From Hofstenia miamia (Eukaryota; Xenacoelomorpha; Acoela; Hofsteniidae), in the NCBI GenBank assembly GCA_900660155.1, contig CABFPE010000558.1, forward strand, positions 403,433-446,382: 42,950 nucleotides of DNA, in the 5' to 3' direction. A program made the position numbers and the translations under genes. Below are positions 32,910-42,950 of the stretch, one piece after another; positions within the stretch are counted from its first letter, which is position 1; each line of letters begins with the position of its first letter. Below the pieces are notes generated by a model, which was not told where the DNA came from, did no database searches, and worked only from the letters and a program-made list of their open reading frames with translations.

Positions 32910-32939
32910 TGATGGTATGGACGTTGATTGAGTCGTTGC
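32910..32939 (-). other. Candidate 30-nt micro-exon 1
   Basis: Reverse strand: GGTAATTTTAG|CAACGACTCAATCAACGT...CCATCAT|GTAAGCAG. In phase 1 it reads TTQSTSIPS. It is about 80% identical to exons 2 and 3. Unlike the rest of the desert it keeps two CGs. Sequence on its 5' (right) side is cut after about 30 bp by the (TA)n and copy B. The coordinates may be off by one. Confidence 0.45.
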
Positions 32940-32965
32940 TAAAATTACCACTTATATTTGACTTA

Positions 32966-32968
<3 letters not shown>

Positions 32969-33005
<37 letters not shown>
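32969..33005. repeat. (TA)n microsatellite at the left edge of copy B
   Basis: About 18 TA units, followed by the same sequence that follows the tract at 1-32. Confidence 0.95.
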
Positions 33006-33007
<2 letters not shown>

Positions 33008-33008
<1 letters not shown>

Positions 33009-34134
33009 ACAGCAGGCATTAGTTTTAAGGCAATTTGCATTCATGGGTAGCAGTAAATTTTGAAAATAATGGTTTTTGTCCTATGAAAACACAAAAATAT
33101 ATTAATGTCTCAATATTCACATAAAGGTGGAGAGGGGTTGGGAAAGGAGTGGGGACAGTTGTCCTCCCTTTTTAGCTAACAAATAAGAATATTCATACAA
33201 CTTAGTAATTATATTATATATATATTTTTAGCTAACAAATAAGAATATTCATACAACTTAGTAATTATATTCTATGTTTTCTTTAACAATAACAGGCGTA
33301 TTTTACACTGCTTCTTTAACATTCTTAGTAAAATTTATTTGAAGAAAGGGCATGATGAAATTTAATTAAATACGAGAAATATTATTTTTAAAATTATTTT
33401 TATAAAATTTATCCACCATTCTACACTAAAGTTCAAAAATTCAATTTTTGAATACTCTTAATGGTAAATTTTCATCATTTTCATAAGTGCTCCAAATTAA
33501 ATTTAAAAATTTAACCAAATATCCATGACAGATATCATTACTTTTCATTTACATAAGCAAATTGTACAAATGAATAAAATGTTATAGATCAATGCTTTAA
33601 TTACCTATGATCAACTTCTAAAGGCTAATCTTTATCACTTTTTAGAAATTGTGGTGATTTCTTTGATAAAAATCTAGCTACAAAATAACAAGTTTGTTGC
33701 TCTTCTGGTGACAAATGGTAAATTCAAGTGTCATCATCAAGAATTGAGAAATCACTATTATGTTTTTGCTTTCATACAGCCAGGAATTCTCTGCCTAAAT
33801 CAGAAATCAAATTATTTTGTCTGAGAAGAGAGCACACTAGAAAGAGGAATTTTCATTGATCTCTTAGATGTATGCTAACCCAAATAAGTTTGTAACTTGC
33901 AAATATCACAATTTGTACTGCATCTAAACACATTGAATGAATGACTTAAATCAAAATTTCTTGTCAAAAGAGAAATCCAGAAGCTTCAGAACTCATGGAA
34001 TGTTTAGTTGTGCATCAGGAAAATGTTCCCCCTTAAACTTAGTCAAAAGTTCTTGAGATTTGCTCTCAGAAGGCAGAAACTTATTTTCATGACACCAAGA
34101 TATCTGTTGCTTCATGCCCTCAGTTTTTGGATCC
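33008..34134. repeat. Duplicated block B1, paired with 33-1102
   Basis: Collinear with 33-1102. It contains an extra 57-bp tandem copy of 'tttttagctaacaaataaga...' (33171-33227 and 33228-33284), which copy A has once. Confidence 0.9.
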
Positions 34135-34674
34135 CTTCCTTCCCAAGATCCTCATTCTGAATTTCCAAATTATTTAATTAAATATTATGAAATGGGATTG
34201 AAATTTAAGCTTAGCAATAATAATTTGGAAAAAACTATATAACCAAAAGAACAAATTTTAGATTGCGCTTCTGATTTCAGTTGAGAATGAGCTGGCCATA
34301 GAATGGCATTCATTGAATTCAAAAGAGGATTAGCATGACATGCCTTCTCAAACACCAGTTTTGGTATCCAATAGGCCAGTGTTTTTTGAAAATAACAGTT
34401 TCCTTCTTATACTTATTTGCTGGGGTATGCTTGATAATCCCTTATAGTTCTTTATAATTCCATTATAATTTGATTTGCAATTAAATATGCAAAATGACTA
34501 AGGCATATTGATGTTATGCAAAATGCTAATATAATAGTGCATTAAATGTTTACTTTATCAATTCAAATTATTAGATGTTTTAAACTCCTACAGTTTTAGA
34601 ACTCTACAGAAATATGTAAGAATGTAAGAAAACAAATCATGCCTAGATAACTTTGATGATTGTTTACTTGGCTA
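34135..34674. other. Copy-B-specific spacer
   Basis: About 540 bp without counterpart in copy A, where 1.9 kb including a gag-like remnant lies instead. No feature seen. Confidence 0.6.
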
Positions 34675-35095
34675 ATCAAAACATATTCCTAAAACAATAA
34701 AACAACATATAGAATATTAGGACCTCCACAATATTAATGAACAGTCAACTCAGATATATTTTATATAATTTATAAAAATGGCAATTTGTCAACATGCATC
34801 AGTGTACCAACTTTGTCTTCAGATTTAAACTGATTAAGAAGTTAACTTCCAGGAATTATCAGTTTATTTTGAAAATGATAACTACTGTAGACATAATTAT
34901 TGTTCCCAATAGCAACAGTGCTTTCTTTGAAATCATAATGTAAATGAACTGTCCTATAAGTAAGTAATTTATTGACTCATAACAGCAGATAATATGTAAT
35001 ACAAATACAAATACTGAGTCCATTTGTTTACAAAATCGACTAATTAAATTTAGACAGTACAAATCGTCCTATTTGGGGTTTGATTTGCTACTACT
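34675..35095 (-). mobile_element. LINE 3' untranslated region or flank, copy B
   Basis: Matches 3005-3428. It lies directly after the ORF2 stop on the minus strand. No tail is visible. Confidence 0.5.
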
Positions 35096-35780
35096 TTAGG
35101 TAAATAGTTCTAGTGATCTATGCACAGAATAATATACAGTTCTGATATCCATAACATCTTCATTGTACATTGAGTTCAGATCCGCTGCATTTGTTCTAAC
35201 TGCGTCTGTTATATTACAGTGAAGGGACACGAAAAAATGATATGATTTTCGTCTTGAACACTGGTTCTGCAGGAACATATCCTCTGATCTCTTTCAATTT
35301 GAGACCACCATCCGGTTTCTACTCAAAGACAGTGGGATGACAGTCTCAGATGAGTATTGCTTATCCATACATATTCAGGAATGTCATTGCGAGTGTAAAG
35401 AACATGATGGGAAAGGTTTGGATTTATATTAATGTAATCCCTATACTGTGTTGTATCGCATGATCATATTCTTTGGATAAGAGCTTGTCTGCCATTTTCC
35501 GCGACATTTAGAATATCTTCAAAATTTTGAACGTAATGAGCCATGGACGAGTAACAGATCAACAAACGTCATAAGCAACTAAGTGCGGTTTATGCGTATC
35601 TCTGTTGTTAAACAAATTTTTGTCAAGCCATCACTTCTGTTTCATTCTTATGGCTGTTGAGTAATCCGGCATATTGGCTTCAATTAGACAAAGATCATTG
35701 GGAGTTTGACATCTAAACCCTAATAAACTTTTCAAGACTTCATGGTACATGGTAGAAATGGCATTAATCCCAGTTCCAAG
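35096..35780 (-). pseudogene. LINE ORF2 C-terminal region, copy B
   Basis: From right to left: YHEVLKSLLGFRCQTPNDLC, LIEANMPDYSTAIRMKQ, stop, LDKNLFNNRDTHKPHLVAYD, and then the Cys/His motif ENHIIFSCPF and the end NSMYNEDVMDIRTV..SLELFT at 35096. 'LLG.R..TPNDLCLIE' is a usual post-RT motif of APE-type LINEs. One T is missing near 35214 relative to copy A, which shifts the last 55 codons. Confidence 0.75.
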
Positions 35781-36176
35781 TCATGTCTCTGCCCCATACA
35801 GGATTGATGCAATCACAGCTGCCTCAGCTACTCTCTTCTTTAATCGGTTGGGCAAGTCACATTGAGCATTCAGAAAATTATGGAACTTTTGGACGTTTCC
35901 CTCTCTCTTGTCACAATGGGCTTTAACAATCGAGCTGATAGACCCTTCTTTGGTTATGGGAGAGCCAAGGTAGATGTACATTTTACAGTTCAGGACTTTA
36001 ATGTTGTTCACAATAATTTGCTCTTTGTCATAGTCATCCCCATTTATGACTAAGAACTTCGTCTTCTTTTGGTTGACCTCCATACCATATTTGTTACAGA
36101 ACTCGATCAAAAGTTTAAATTTTGCAATACTTCTCACTCTAGTTGTAGCTAAGATGGCTGTGTCGTCCATCATCAT
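35781..36176 (-). pseudogene. LINE RT catalytic and thumb segment, copy B
   Basis: A 131-codon frame beginning MMMDDTAILATTRVRSIAKF. The MMDD at 36162-36173 is the RT catalytic motif (usually F/Y-x-D-D). Next come the primer-grip-like CNKYGMEVNQKKTKFLVING and YIYLGSPITKEGSISS, and the end ..SILYGAET at a stop. This part has no counterpart in copy A. Confidence 0.85.
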
Positions 36177-36293
36177 GAGAATGTGGAGGTTTCTTAGGAA
36201 TGAATCGAGTGGTGATCAGTTTTTGACAAGTAAGATTAACATATTCACAAAAACTATAAACAGGATACAGGACGTCAGTGAGCCTTGTTTAAC

Positions 36294-36515
36294 TCAAACA
36301 GAAGCACAAATCATCAAGGACCCTAGCATGAATGCAGTGTTTGAATATATTGTCCGAATCAGATGTAGTAGCTTCTTCCTGCATCCGATTGAGAGTAAGA
36401 TTTCAAGTATTTTATTCTGAGGTACTTTATCATAAGCCTTCTGGAAATCGACGAAAACTATAAACAGTTTAGATTTAGTTCTCTTTGCATAGTCAATAAG
36501 AAGCCTTATTGTCAA
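36294..36515 (-). pseudogene. LINE RT motif A segment, copy B
   Basis: A 73-codon frame with LFIVFVDFQKAYDKVPQNKI, the motif-A aspartate region. It ends at a TGA where copy A has GGA (ASLGVKQGS in A), so this nonsense change arose after duplication. Confidence 0.85.
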
Positions 36516-37150
36516 TATTTGCTCAATGCATCCTTTTCCTTTTTGGCACCAGTTTGCTCATTTTGGGTTTGATACCATAGGGATAATTGGTTGGAAACAA
36601 GGGATTCAAGAATTTTAGCCATCACGTCACAGACACTAATTCCTCTGTAATTTGAGGGGTCGAATTGTTCGCCTTTTTTGAAGATCATAGATAATTGAGA
36701 AATACACCAGTTCATTAGCCAAATGCACAAAATAAATATAATGTTGAACAAAATTGTCAGTTGGATCAGCATGCTCATAGGTAGGTATCTGAAAAGGCCG
36801 GGATACACACTGTCTAGACCAGTGGCTTTATTCTTCATCTGTCTAGCAATGCATGTTGTTTCATCAGGAGTGAAATCGTCATTGAGAATTGGGATGTAAG
36901 GCGCTGTTTCGCAATCAAAATTTTTCACCTCGATTTGATTGGCAGGATTTAGAAGCTCTTCACAGTGGTTTTTAAAAGTTACATCGTCGGGGCTGTCCAA
37001 TGATGATTCCGCAATCTCTCCTTTCCAATTAATGGCTTTCCATAGTGTTCTATCGTCATGATTGTTGCAAATATAGGTCCATCTTGATTCTCTGGGAGCT
37101 CGCTGGGGGTGTTCACAATGTTGGGTGTTCTTGGAATCAAGGGCTACCAT
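36512..37150 (-). pseudogene. LINE linker and early RT motifs, copy B
   Basis: A 212-codon frame, 95% or more identical to copy A, with NKATGLDSVYPGLFRYLP and PSNYRGISVCDVMAKILESL. It ends ..QTGAKKEKDALSKY because of a one-base shift. The correct frame would continue into the motif-A segment. The same shift occurs in copy A. Confidence 0.85.
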
Positions 37151-37168
37151 CTTAATATTTTCGGCTAC

Positions 37169-38075
37169 CTATTCTACTATGCCGTCTATATCGATTGCCC
37201 TGATGCCCACGGCATCAATTTCAATTCTCTTGACTTCTAAAGATTCAGAAAAGTCACGAGTGTTGATCTGATTAGGCCATGGACATTTCCTTTCTTGAGA
37301 TGGAAAACTGTATTCCCCAAGCACCATAGATCGTTTTGAGAGCTGTTTAGAGTGGATACCAAAGGTAAAGGAAGGAACTTGAAAACAAACATTTAGCAAT
37401 GCATGGTCTGAAGGTACGTGTTCTGACCTGATTTTAATTTTAGAAATAAACTTCCCAAAATTCCGAGAAGCAATTGTGTAATCAACAGTCGATATCCACC
37501 TTCTTTTCTTCCTAAACGTTAAAGCAGAATCAAAGTCATTTAAGCCATTCAAGATCACGCTGTCAGATTGCTTACAAATGTTAAGGAGATTTCTTCCCCT
37601 AGCATTAATCAATGTATCAGGAGATTCTCTATAATGACCTTCATTTTTGTTGAGTAAAGTAGATGCGCTTGAGCTTATGCGACTGTTAAAATCGCCCTCC
37701 AGGGTATCTTTCCTCCATCTTTCTTGTGAGAACAGTAATATTGTTTGGGTCAAAGTACAGAGAATCAGATGGAGGAATGTAATATCCGGCAATCCATAGC
37801 TTGGGGCAGAAACTAAAACGCATCCAGATTTGATCACAAGTGTTTATCTCAATTTCCATGATGCATGGGACAAGTGGCTGTCTAACTAACGCAACACATC
37901 CACTGTGGTGCCTAGTTCCATTTATCGTTAAATTTCTATACGGTATAAATCCAGGTACTAATAATTGGCGAGGGTTTTTTATTTCAAACAAGAAAACAAT
38001 GTCATAATGCAACAGTTTCTTCAGAAAAGCACTATCAGATAATTTATTACACAGTCCATTGATGACGCTAAACAC
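37169..38075 (-). pseudogene. LINE endonuclease domain, copy B
   Basis: The N-terminal frame 38075-37686 begins MFSVINGLCNKLSDSAFLKK and includes LHYDIVFLFEIK and NGTRHHSGCVALVRQPL, the usual first half of APE nucleases. A 14-bp deletion then removes the codons just before GDFNSR and shifts the frame. The second half, in frame 37837-37169, has GDFNSR, STVDYTIAS and SDHALLNVCF, the last being the catalytic S-D-H motif. The frame ends at TAG 37169-37171, in the same frame as the RT segment. Confidence 0.85.
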
Positions 38076-38427
38076 AATTCGGATTTATTGCTATCAGTCA
38101 TACATACAGTTTATTAATTGTAAGGCATTATTTTCCAAATGAGGTCTAAGGAAGCCCTAAAAGCCTTCTTTTCGAACTCTAAATTCGCAATCAGTTCTAA
38201 GGTGATTGTACCCAAAATTAGGTCTGGTTATACAGCATTTATACAGTTTTTATAAATTTTGTTTTGCACATAAACATTTTTTCATTTGATAATTTTTTTT
38301 GAGAGCTTTACATCTTAATTAATTTGCAAAATTTCAATACATTTTTTTTAATCTTGGTGTGTTGTATGGAATATAGATCTACAGAACCACACATTTTTTA
38401 TTCCCACCAATTACTGGTCTTTTATCA
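38076..38427. other. Duplicated flank right of the LINE, copy B
   Basis: Matches 7441-7800. No feature recognised. Confidence 0.6.
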
Positions 38428-38921
38428 GGTAGGTTTTTAATGTCGTCACTTAGAAACTTTGACAATTCATTAATGTTGTAATTTTTAAATGTCGCAGTTT
38501 TTTAACATTGTAGTTTTCTAATGTCGAACTTTTTAATGTTATTACTTATTAATGTCGTATTTTTTTAATGTTGTAAATGTAATTCATTAAATATATTTAA
38601 CTTGGGTTAGGGCTTTGGTCTATAAAATAATGAAAAAATATGATTTTTGTAAGGGTTTAGGTTTAGGAAAATTTACTTGGGACTTGGGTGTTGTGCTTAG
38701 ATTTACAAAATAATAAAGAAATGAGGTTTTGAGTTAGGTTTAAGAAGACTAATTTGCAACAATAACAATTAAAAAGGACGACATTAAAAAATTACGATAC
38801 TAATAAACTACAACATTAAAAAATTGTGACATTAATATTCTACGACATTAAAAAATTACCACAATAAAATATGACATTAAAAAATTAAGACATTAAAAAA
38901 TTCGACACTAGAAATCCTACC
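38428..38921. mobile_element. Terminal-inverted-repeat (MITE/foldback-like) element, copy B
   Basis: Same element as 7801-8297, three bases shorter, with the same GGTAGG...CCTACC ends and subterminal TTTTTAATGTCG repeats. Confidence 0.75.
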
Positions 38922-40720
38922 CTTTTTTCCATACTAGTTGAGAAGCATGTAATTTGATCCCAGTCCCCCACAACTATTTTAAGTAACGTCAAAATTACAA
39001 AGATATTATAATTGATCTTTTAAATACACTATAAAAAAAATATTTGCAAAAAGCAATATTTGCTCGAAATCTCGATTCAAAATTCAATTGCTAATTTGAG
39101 AAAATTGTTTTTTCAAGTTTTCATTTTGTAATGCAAAATAGCATTTGAAGTGAAAATTTCTTCTTGTACGAAGTCATTTGTTCCATCTCTATATCCTAAT
39201 TAATGTTTTCTTTCAGATTTTATTGACAGCCAAAATTTTCCTTCAAGCTATAAATTTTAATTTGAAAGAAATTGTAAACAATTTTAAGCTTAAGTTGGAG
39301 ACAATTCCATTACAATATTATACATGACAACATAGTGCAATATAATTTCAAATTAGTACTGGCTCTGTTCCAATTGTTGCTTTATGGCATCATTAATTTA
39401 AGCATAAATAAATGAATAGTTTTTAGTGTAAACAAGGCAAAGATTCCAAGTTTTCGTGCATTAATACTGCAAAGGGTAATGATTTAGTATATAATTATAT
39501 TTATCTGATTCTGTATTTTGCGGACTGCAAGGGACACCGGATTATAAGACTCAGTATCAATGAGCTGACCTTCTTCTTTTATAAAACGCACCCATTATGA
39601 GGTGCAGTTATTAACAATAAATTCCAATTTTACACGAAAAAATGCACTTAACTTTTTCAATAATATTTCAATGAATCTATCAAATTTATCAGTTCTTGCG
39701 TCAGAATTTAACAATAAGACGATAGCAAAATCAAGTAATCCAATAAACTGTTTATACATAAGGTACACCAGAAGATTAAGTGCATTACCGTTTATTTTAA
39801 ATTATTGGGATTTTTGTGCGTCTTTTATCCCGTAAAATACAGAAATTTCAATAAATATTCACAATTAACTGCAGATGTTTTGTGGAAATAACCTAGATTT
39901 TATAAGAAATGCACATAAGAGTTTTTAAGTCAAACACTTTGAATTAAGCGAATTTGTTGCAAGTATACTGTAAGCAAACATGCACTTAGAATAGTAATTG
40001 CATTTAGTAGAATTCTAAATCTAATTTGAACAGGAAATTGCAATTAGATAATGAAATTAATTCCTTAATGTCTTTTGCAGAAGAAACTGTTCAATTAAAT
40101 ATAGCTGGTCAAAGAATGTAGTATTTTTACTTTAAACAAATATTGCATTAAAGCAATCAAACTTAGATGAACTGAAAATTTGCTTCACAGATAGCACAGA
40201 GTGCAAAATTTAGCTCCAATAAAACCCTGCAAGCCTTGTGTTCATCACATCTAATTTAATTCAGCACCAACTATTATCGACACTGTGGAGATCCATTATT
40301 TATGAAGGTTCTTACATATGCATATTCAGAAAACATCAACTACTAAAAATACCTATTATAAGTCTACACCAAAACAGTTCCTGAAAATTTTATACATAGA
40401 AGTGGCAGGGAGGGCGTACTGGCCACCATATTGATATCTAGCACCAGGCTTCTATTTTTACAATGACGCCACTGATGCCAACTAGCTCTATTTTAGGCCC
40501 ATTGAGATGATCCTTTCCAAAAACACAGATTTTAATTTTTTTCGTTTGCAGACCAACTTTGATAATGTTACAAACAAACTGAAATTGCAAAGCCAAAACT
40601 GAAAACAATTAGAATCATGTCTGGTTAATAATAATCGGGCCTGAGTGAGCTTAATAACAATTGTGAAATTTAGTTTTGGTCAATAATTAGAAATTAATTT
40701 GTAAAATATTTGAATTTTAG
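38922..40720. other. Duplicated noncoding stretch, probable intron, copy B
   Basis: Near-identical to 8298-10102. It ends in the acceptor TTTGAATTTTAG. The 77-codon ORF 39602-39835 is the counterpart of 8984-9217. Confidence 0.6.
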
Positions 40721-41220
40721 TTGATTGCCAATCTAAGTGGGATGCATTTGAGCGATGTGATCCAGATCAACACATCCGCCGTGGAAAACATAGATATCGA
40801 CCAGCTTTATATGGTGGAAGTGACTGCAGTGATCTTGATGAAGTAGAAATCAAATCTTGTGTTCTGACATCAAAATTTTTTATTTACAATATTTCACAAA
40901 TTTCTGGCGTCAATTTCAGCCTGAGAAAATATCAATCTCCTTGCCATTCTCGATTAAAGTATTGGTTAAAAAATGGTGAAATATATAACATAATTGCTTG
41001 TAATGAAGGTGTTGCATATACTTGCTTATCTCGAAGCAGCAGCAGATCACTTTCAGCAACCACTCCATATGATTTCATTGATGGCGAACTTGTCCAAATA
41101 TATAAACTTAATGAAACCGAGTCATGCTATTTTACTCTGAATTGTCATCAAGAATTTGACAATGGTGAAATTACACAAAGCATTGTTCTTAATGGAAGCT
41201 GTTTTACATTGGTGCAATAG
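40721..41220 (+). CDS. Terminal exon with TSP1 module, copy B
   Basis: Same structure as the exon at 10103-10602: phase-1 acceptor, TSP1 repeat in the first 46 residues, then a cysteine-containing tail of about 120 residues, and TAG at 41218-41220. Compared with copy A there are about six base changes, giving four amino-acid changes near the end (Met/Ile, Pro/Leu, Ile/Phe, Phe/Leu) and one silent change. All are in the last third. The open frame in both copies allows two live paralogues or one very recent duplicate. Sequence identity with copy A falls sharply right after the stop codon. Confidence 0.7.
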
Positions 41221-41452
41221 ATATTTTGTATTTTATGGCTTTCGGGTTAAGTTCATAAGTATATTGTGATTGTACTTTAATTAATTTCTTTTCAATGGTT
41301 GCAATATAAATATAGCTGTTAATTAACGTTTCTATAAAGCTTTCAGCAAGCTTCCTGTTTTATGCTTTGATCAAAAAGCAAAATGCATCCACTTATTTCC
41401 TAGGTTTTCATATTGAGAAAGAAATTGATAGAATTCAAATTTTTTATAATTG
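41221..41452 (+). repeat. Single truncated 3' repeat unit, copy B
   Basis: A partial copy of the 425-bp unit seen at 10637-11520 (ttttcaatgg.tgcaatataaatatagctg, tcctaggttttcatattgag). Copy B has one, copy A three. Confidence 0.75.
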
Positions 41453-41990
41453 AATGTAGTATTCAAAAGAAGTGTGGTTAACACGTGCTTTTGATGAGTG
41501 TTAAGACATTTATCAGCAATTGGTAAACTTCTAGTGAACAGAAAGTTTTGAGATTTTAAATGCTACATTGTACATTTATATAATTGCTGTAAACAATTTT
41601 TATTTACAAATACTCTGGCGAATTTTGCATTAATCAATGAAAAGATTTCTAGTATTAGACATAAATAGTGTTTTTCATTATTTATTGCAATGCAATAATT
41701 GGACATAACAAACATATTTTCGTCTGCTTCTACCTTAAAATTCATGAGTGCTGTCATTTATCAAATGAAAGACAGTTCTGTCAGTAATGCCAAGATTTAT
41801 TGTTTGCTAGAATCATTCAAGAAATTTGGGTAGTCTTTCTGATAAATCTTGTTGACCTAGAATATCCACAACGCCAGCAAATGTTGCTAATCCTTGGAAA
41901 AGAAAAGTGCCAAAAGGTTCAAAATACTGATATTTGCATTAATAAAGAAACCGTTAGAGTAATTTTAAAAAAAAACGTCTACGGCACTAC
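41453..41990. repeat. Outer duplicated block, paired with 13112-13660
   Basis: Collinear but with perhaps 10% differences and several indels. It ends near 41990, beyond which copies A and B are unrelated. Confidence 0.7.
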
Positions 41991-42905
41991 CAGCTCTGAA
42001 TGGTAGAAATGATCATAAATGTATCTACAAAACAAAGACATGTTGGGTAGACATTGTCAAAATGTCAGATATGAGCATGCTATATAATGTAGAATTGGCG
42101 GGGGTGAAATTAGGCGCAACTAACCATTCAGTAATCTGACTCTTTCAAATGTGTGGTAAGAAAAAACAAGCATAAACCTAGACATCCTCCAGTTCCAACA
42201 CAACAACTGATCAGTAATTGAACATAACTATCTTTCTTTAGATTCAAAAAGAGTTGTTTCCACCAATTCCGCATGGCATCACGCCGAAGTTCTACCATGA
42301 GCTAAGTGTACCCTAAAGGAAAATAAATGGTACAGCCCTACATCATTTCTAAATTTATATTATCTATCTCAATAAAGTTTGTTATCCCTAACCAATGTAT
42401 AAATAAATAAATATAAATCGCATGTAATTACCATGCATTCATGCAAGCCAACAGACATGATTTAACCAAATTGCAATAAATTATGTGCATTTGTCCAAAT
42501 AAACAGAAAAAAACAAGTTTCAATAAACTAAACATACACCTATGCCAACCCAATGCCACCAAAATTCAGGGCGTGGAAAAAAAACTATTTAGTCACCACT
42601 CATCCTCACACTGGTTACCAAATTATCTTTGGAGCCTAATTCAATATCCTCATTGCAAATATAAGCACAAAGATAAAACCACAATGAGAGTAAAGATGAG
42701 AGATAACACTAGTGTTAAGCTAAACTAATAGATTTTACTCGAATTACAATGTGTCCTAGGTATTTATACAAAACGAGTTAAAACCTGCATCATATTTACA
42801 ATTTTCCTTCATTGATCAAAGTTTAAATTAAGCATCGTGAATTTAGAACGAGGGGACAATCAATCAAATCACCAGTTCATATGACTAATGCCAAAATTAT
42901 ATATA
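41991..42905. other. Unique right flank, nothing recognised
   Basis: Moderately AT-rich. An ORF at 42483-42728 (81 codons) has no known motif. Confidence 0.45.
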
Positions 42906-42907
42906 TC

Positions 42908-42950
42908 AGTGGCGGCGGAATAGATTTTTTTATGGGGGGGGGGTCAGCTC
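42908..42950 (+). mobile_element. Possible DNA-transposon end cut by the window
   Basis: It begins CAGTGGCGGCGGAAT after a TA-rich flank and leads into a run of ten Gs. CAGTGGCG... followed by a G run is a common start of some animal DNA transposons. Only 43 bases are present, so this is a hint. Confidence 0.3.

Larger units (their letters stand above)
35096..38075 (-). mobile_element. APE-type non-LTR retrotransposon (LINE), near full-length ORF2, copy B
   Basis: About 3 kb on the minus strand holding, in order, an AP-like endonuclease, a linker, a reverse transcriptase with MMDD and a C-terminal Cys/His region. It is broken by a 14-bp deletion near 37696, an in-frame TAG at 37169-37171, a frameshift near 36530, a TGA in RT motif B and further shifts. 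The TAG and the frameshift near 36530 also occur in copy A, so the element was already dead when the segment was duplicated. No ORF1 or flanking target-site duplication is seen. Clade not assigned. Confidence 0.9.

Noticed and set aside
28392..32939. The 30-nt units as a CRISPR array
   Set aside because: Spacing is irregular (about 120 bp to 2.6 kb), there is no constant repeat, and the setting is an animal genome. Splice-site edges explain them better.

Overview
This is an AT-rich animal genome fragment made mostly of decayed mobile elements. I see no rRNA or tRNA gene, no CRISPR array and no bacterial operon structure. Intron acceptors, a thrombospondin type-1 (TSP1) exon, and LINE, Ty3/gypsy, Penelope-like and PIF/Harbinger-like remnants point to an invertebrate metazoan. 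I cannot name the species. Near-total loss of CpG in the middle suggests a genome that methylates, or once methylated, its DNA.

Layout. A direct duplication of about 10 kb flanks the window: copy A is roughly 1-10620 plus 13110-13660, and copy B is roughly 33000-42000, about 31-33 kb away. Each copy carries, left to right: a (TA)n tract, a noncoding block, a minus-strand non-LTR retrotransposon (APE endonuclease plus reverse transcriptase), a ~495-bp terminal-inverted-repeat element, a long noncoding stretch, and a plus-strand terminal exon with a TSP1 module (10103-10602 and 40721-41220). The TSP1 exon is the best-supported host coding sequence and is open in both copies. The two LINE copies share an in-frame stop and frameshifts, so they were copied by the duplication rather than by separate insertions. 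Each then gained its own lesions.

Between 10.6 and 16 kb lie 425-bp tandem repeats split by a 1.3-kb insertion, a Penelope-like remnant with GIY-YIG similarity, a PIF/Harbinger-like scrap, and a dispersed repeat with faded coding potential. From 17.6 to 20.1 kb lie the C-terminal end of an unclassified retroelement polymerase and a Ty3/gypsy gag-pol remnant (zinc knuckle, protease with Asp changed to Asn, RT with YIDD). A second gag remnant lies on the minus strand at 22.85-23.37 kb.

From about 18.5 to 32.4 kb the DNA is almost free of CG: I found only positions 25434 and 26262 inside it. Within this desert, on the minus strand, is the most unusual structure of the window: at least six 30-nt segments, plus one of 33 nt, each bounded by a plausible acceptor (..AG|CA) and a donor (|GTAAG). 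Three are clear paralogues encoding a Thr/Ser-rich peptide. They look like duplicated micro-exons of an unrecognised or decayed gene whose 5' side is cut by the left boundary of copy B.

All identities were judged by eye; no alignment or database search was run.
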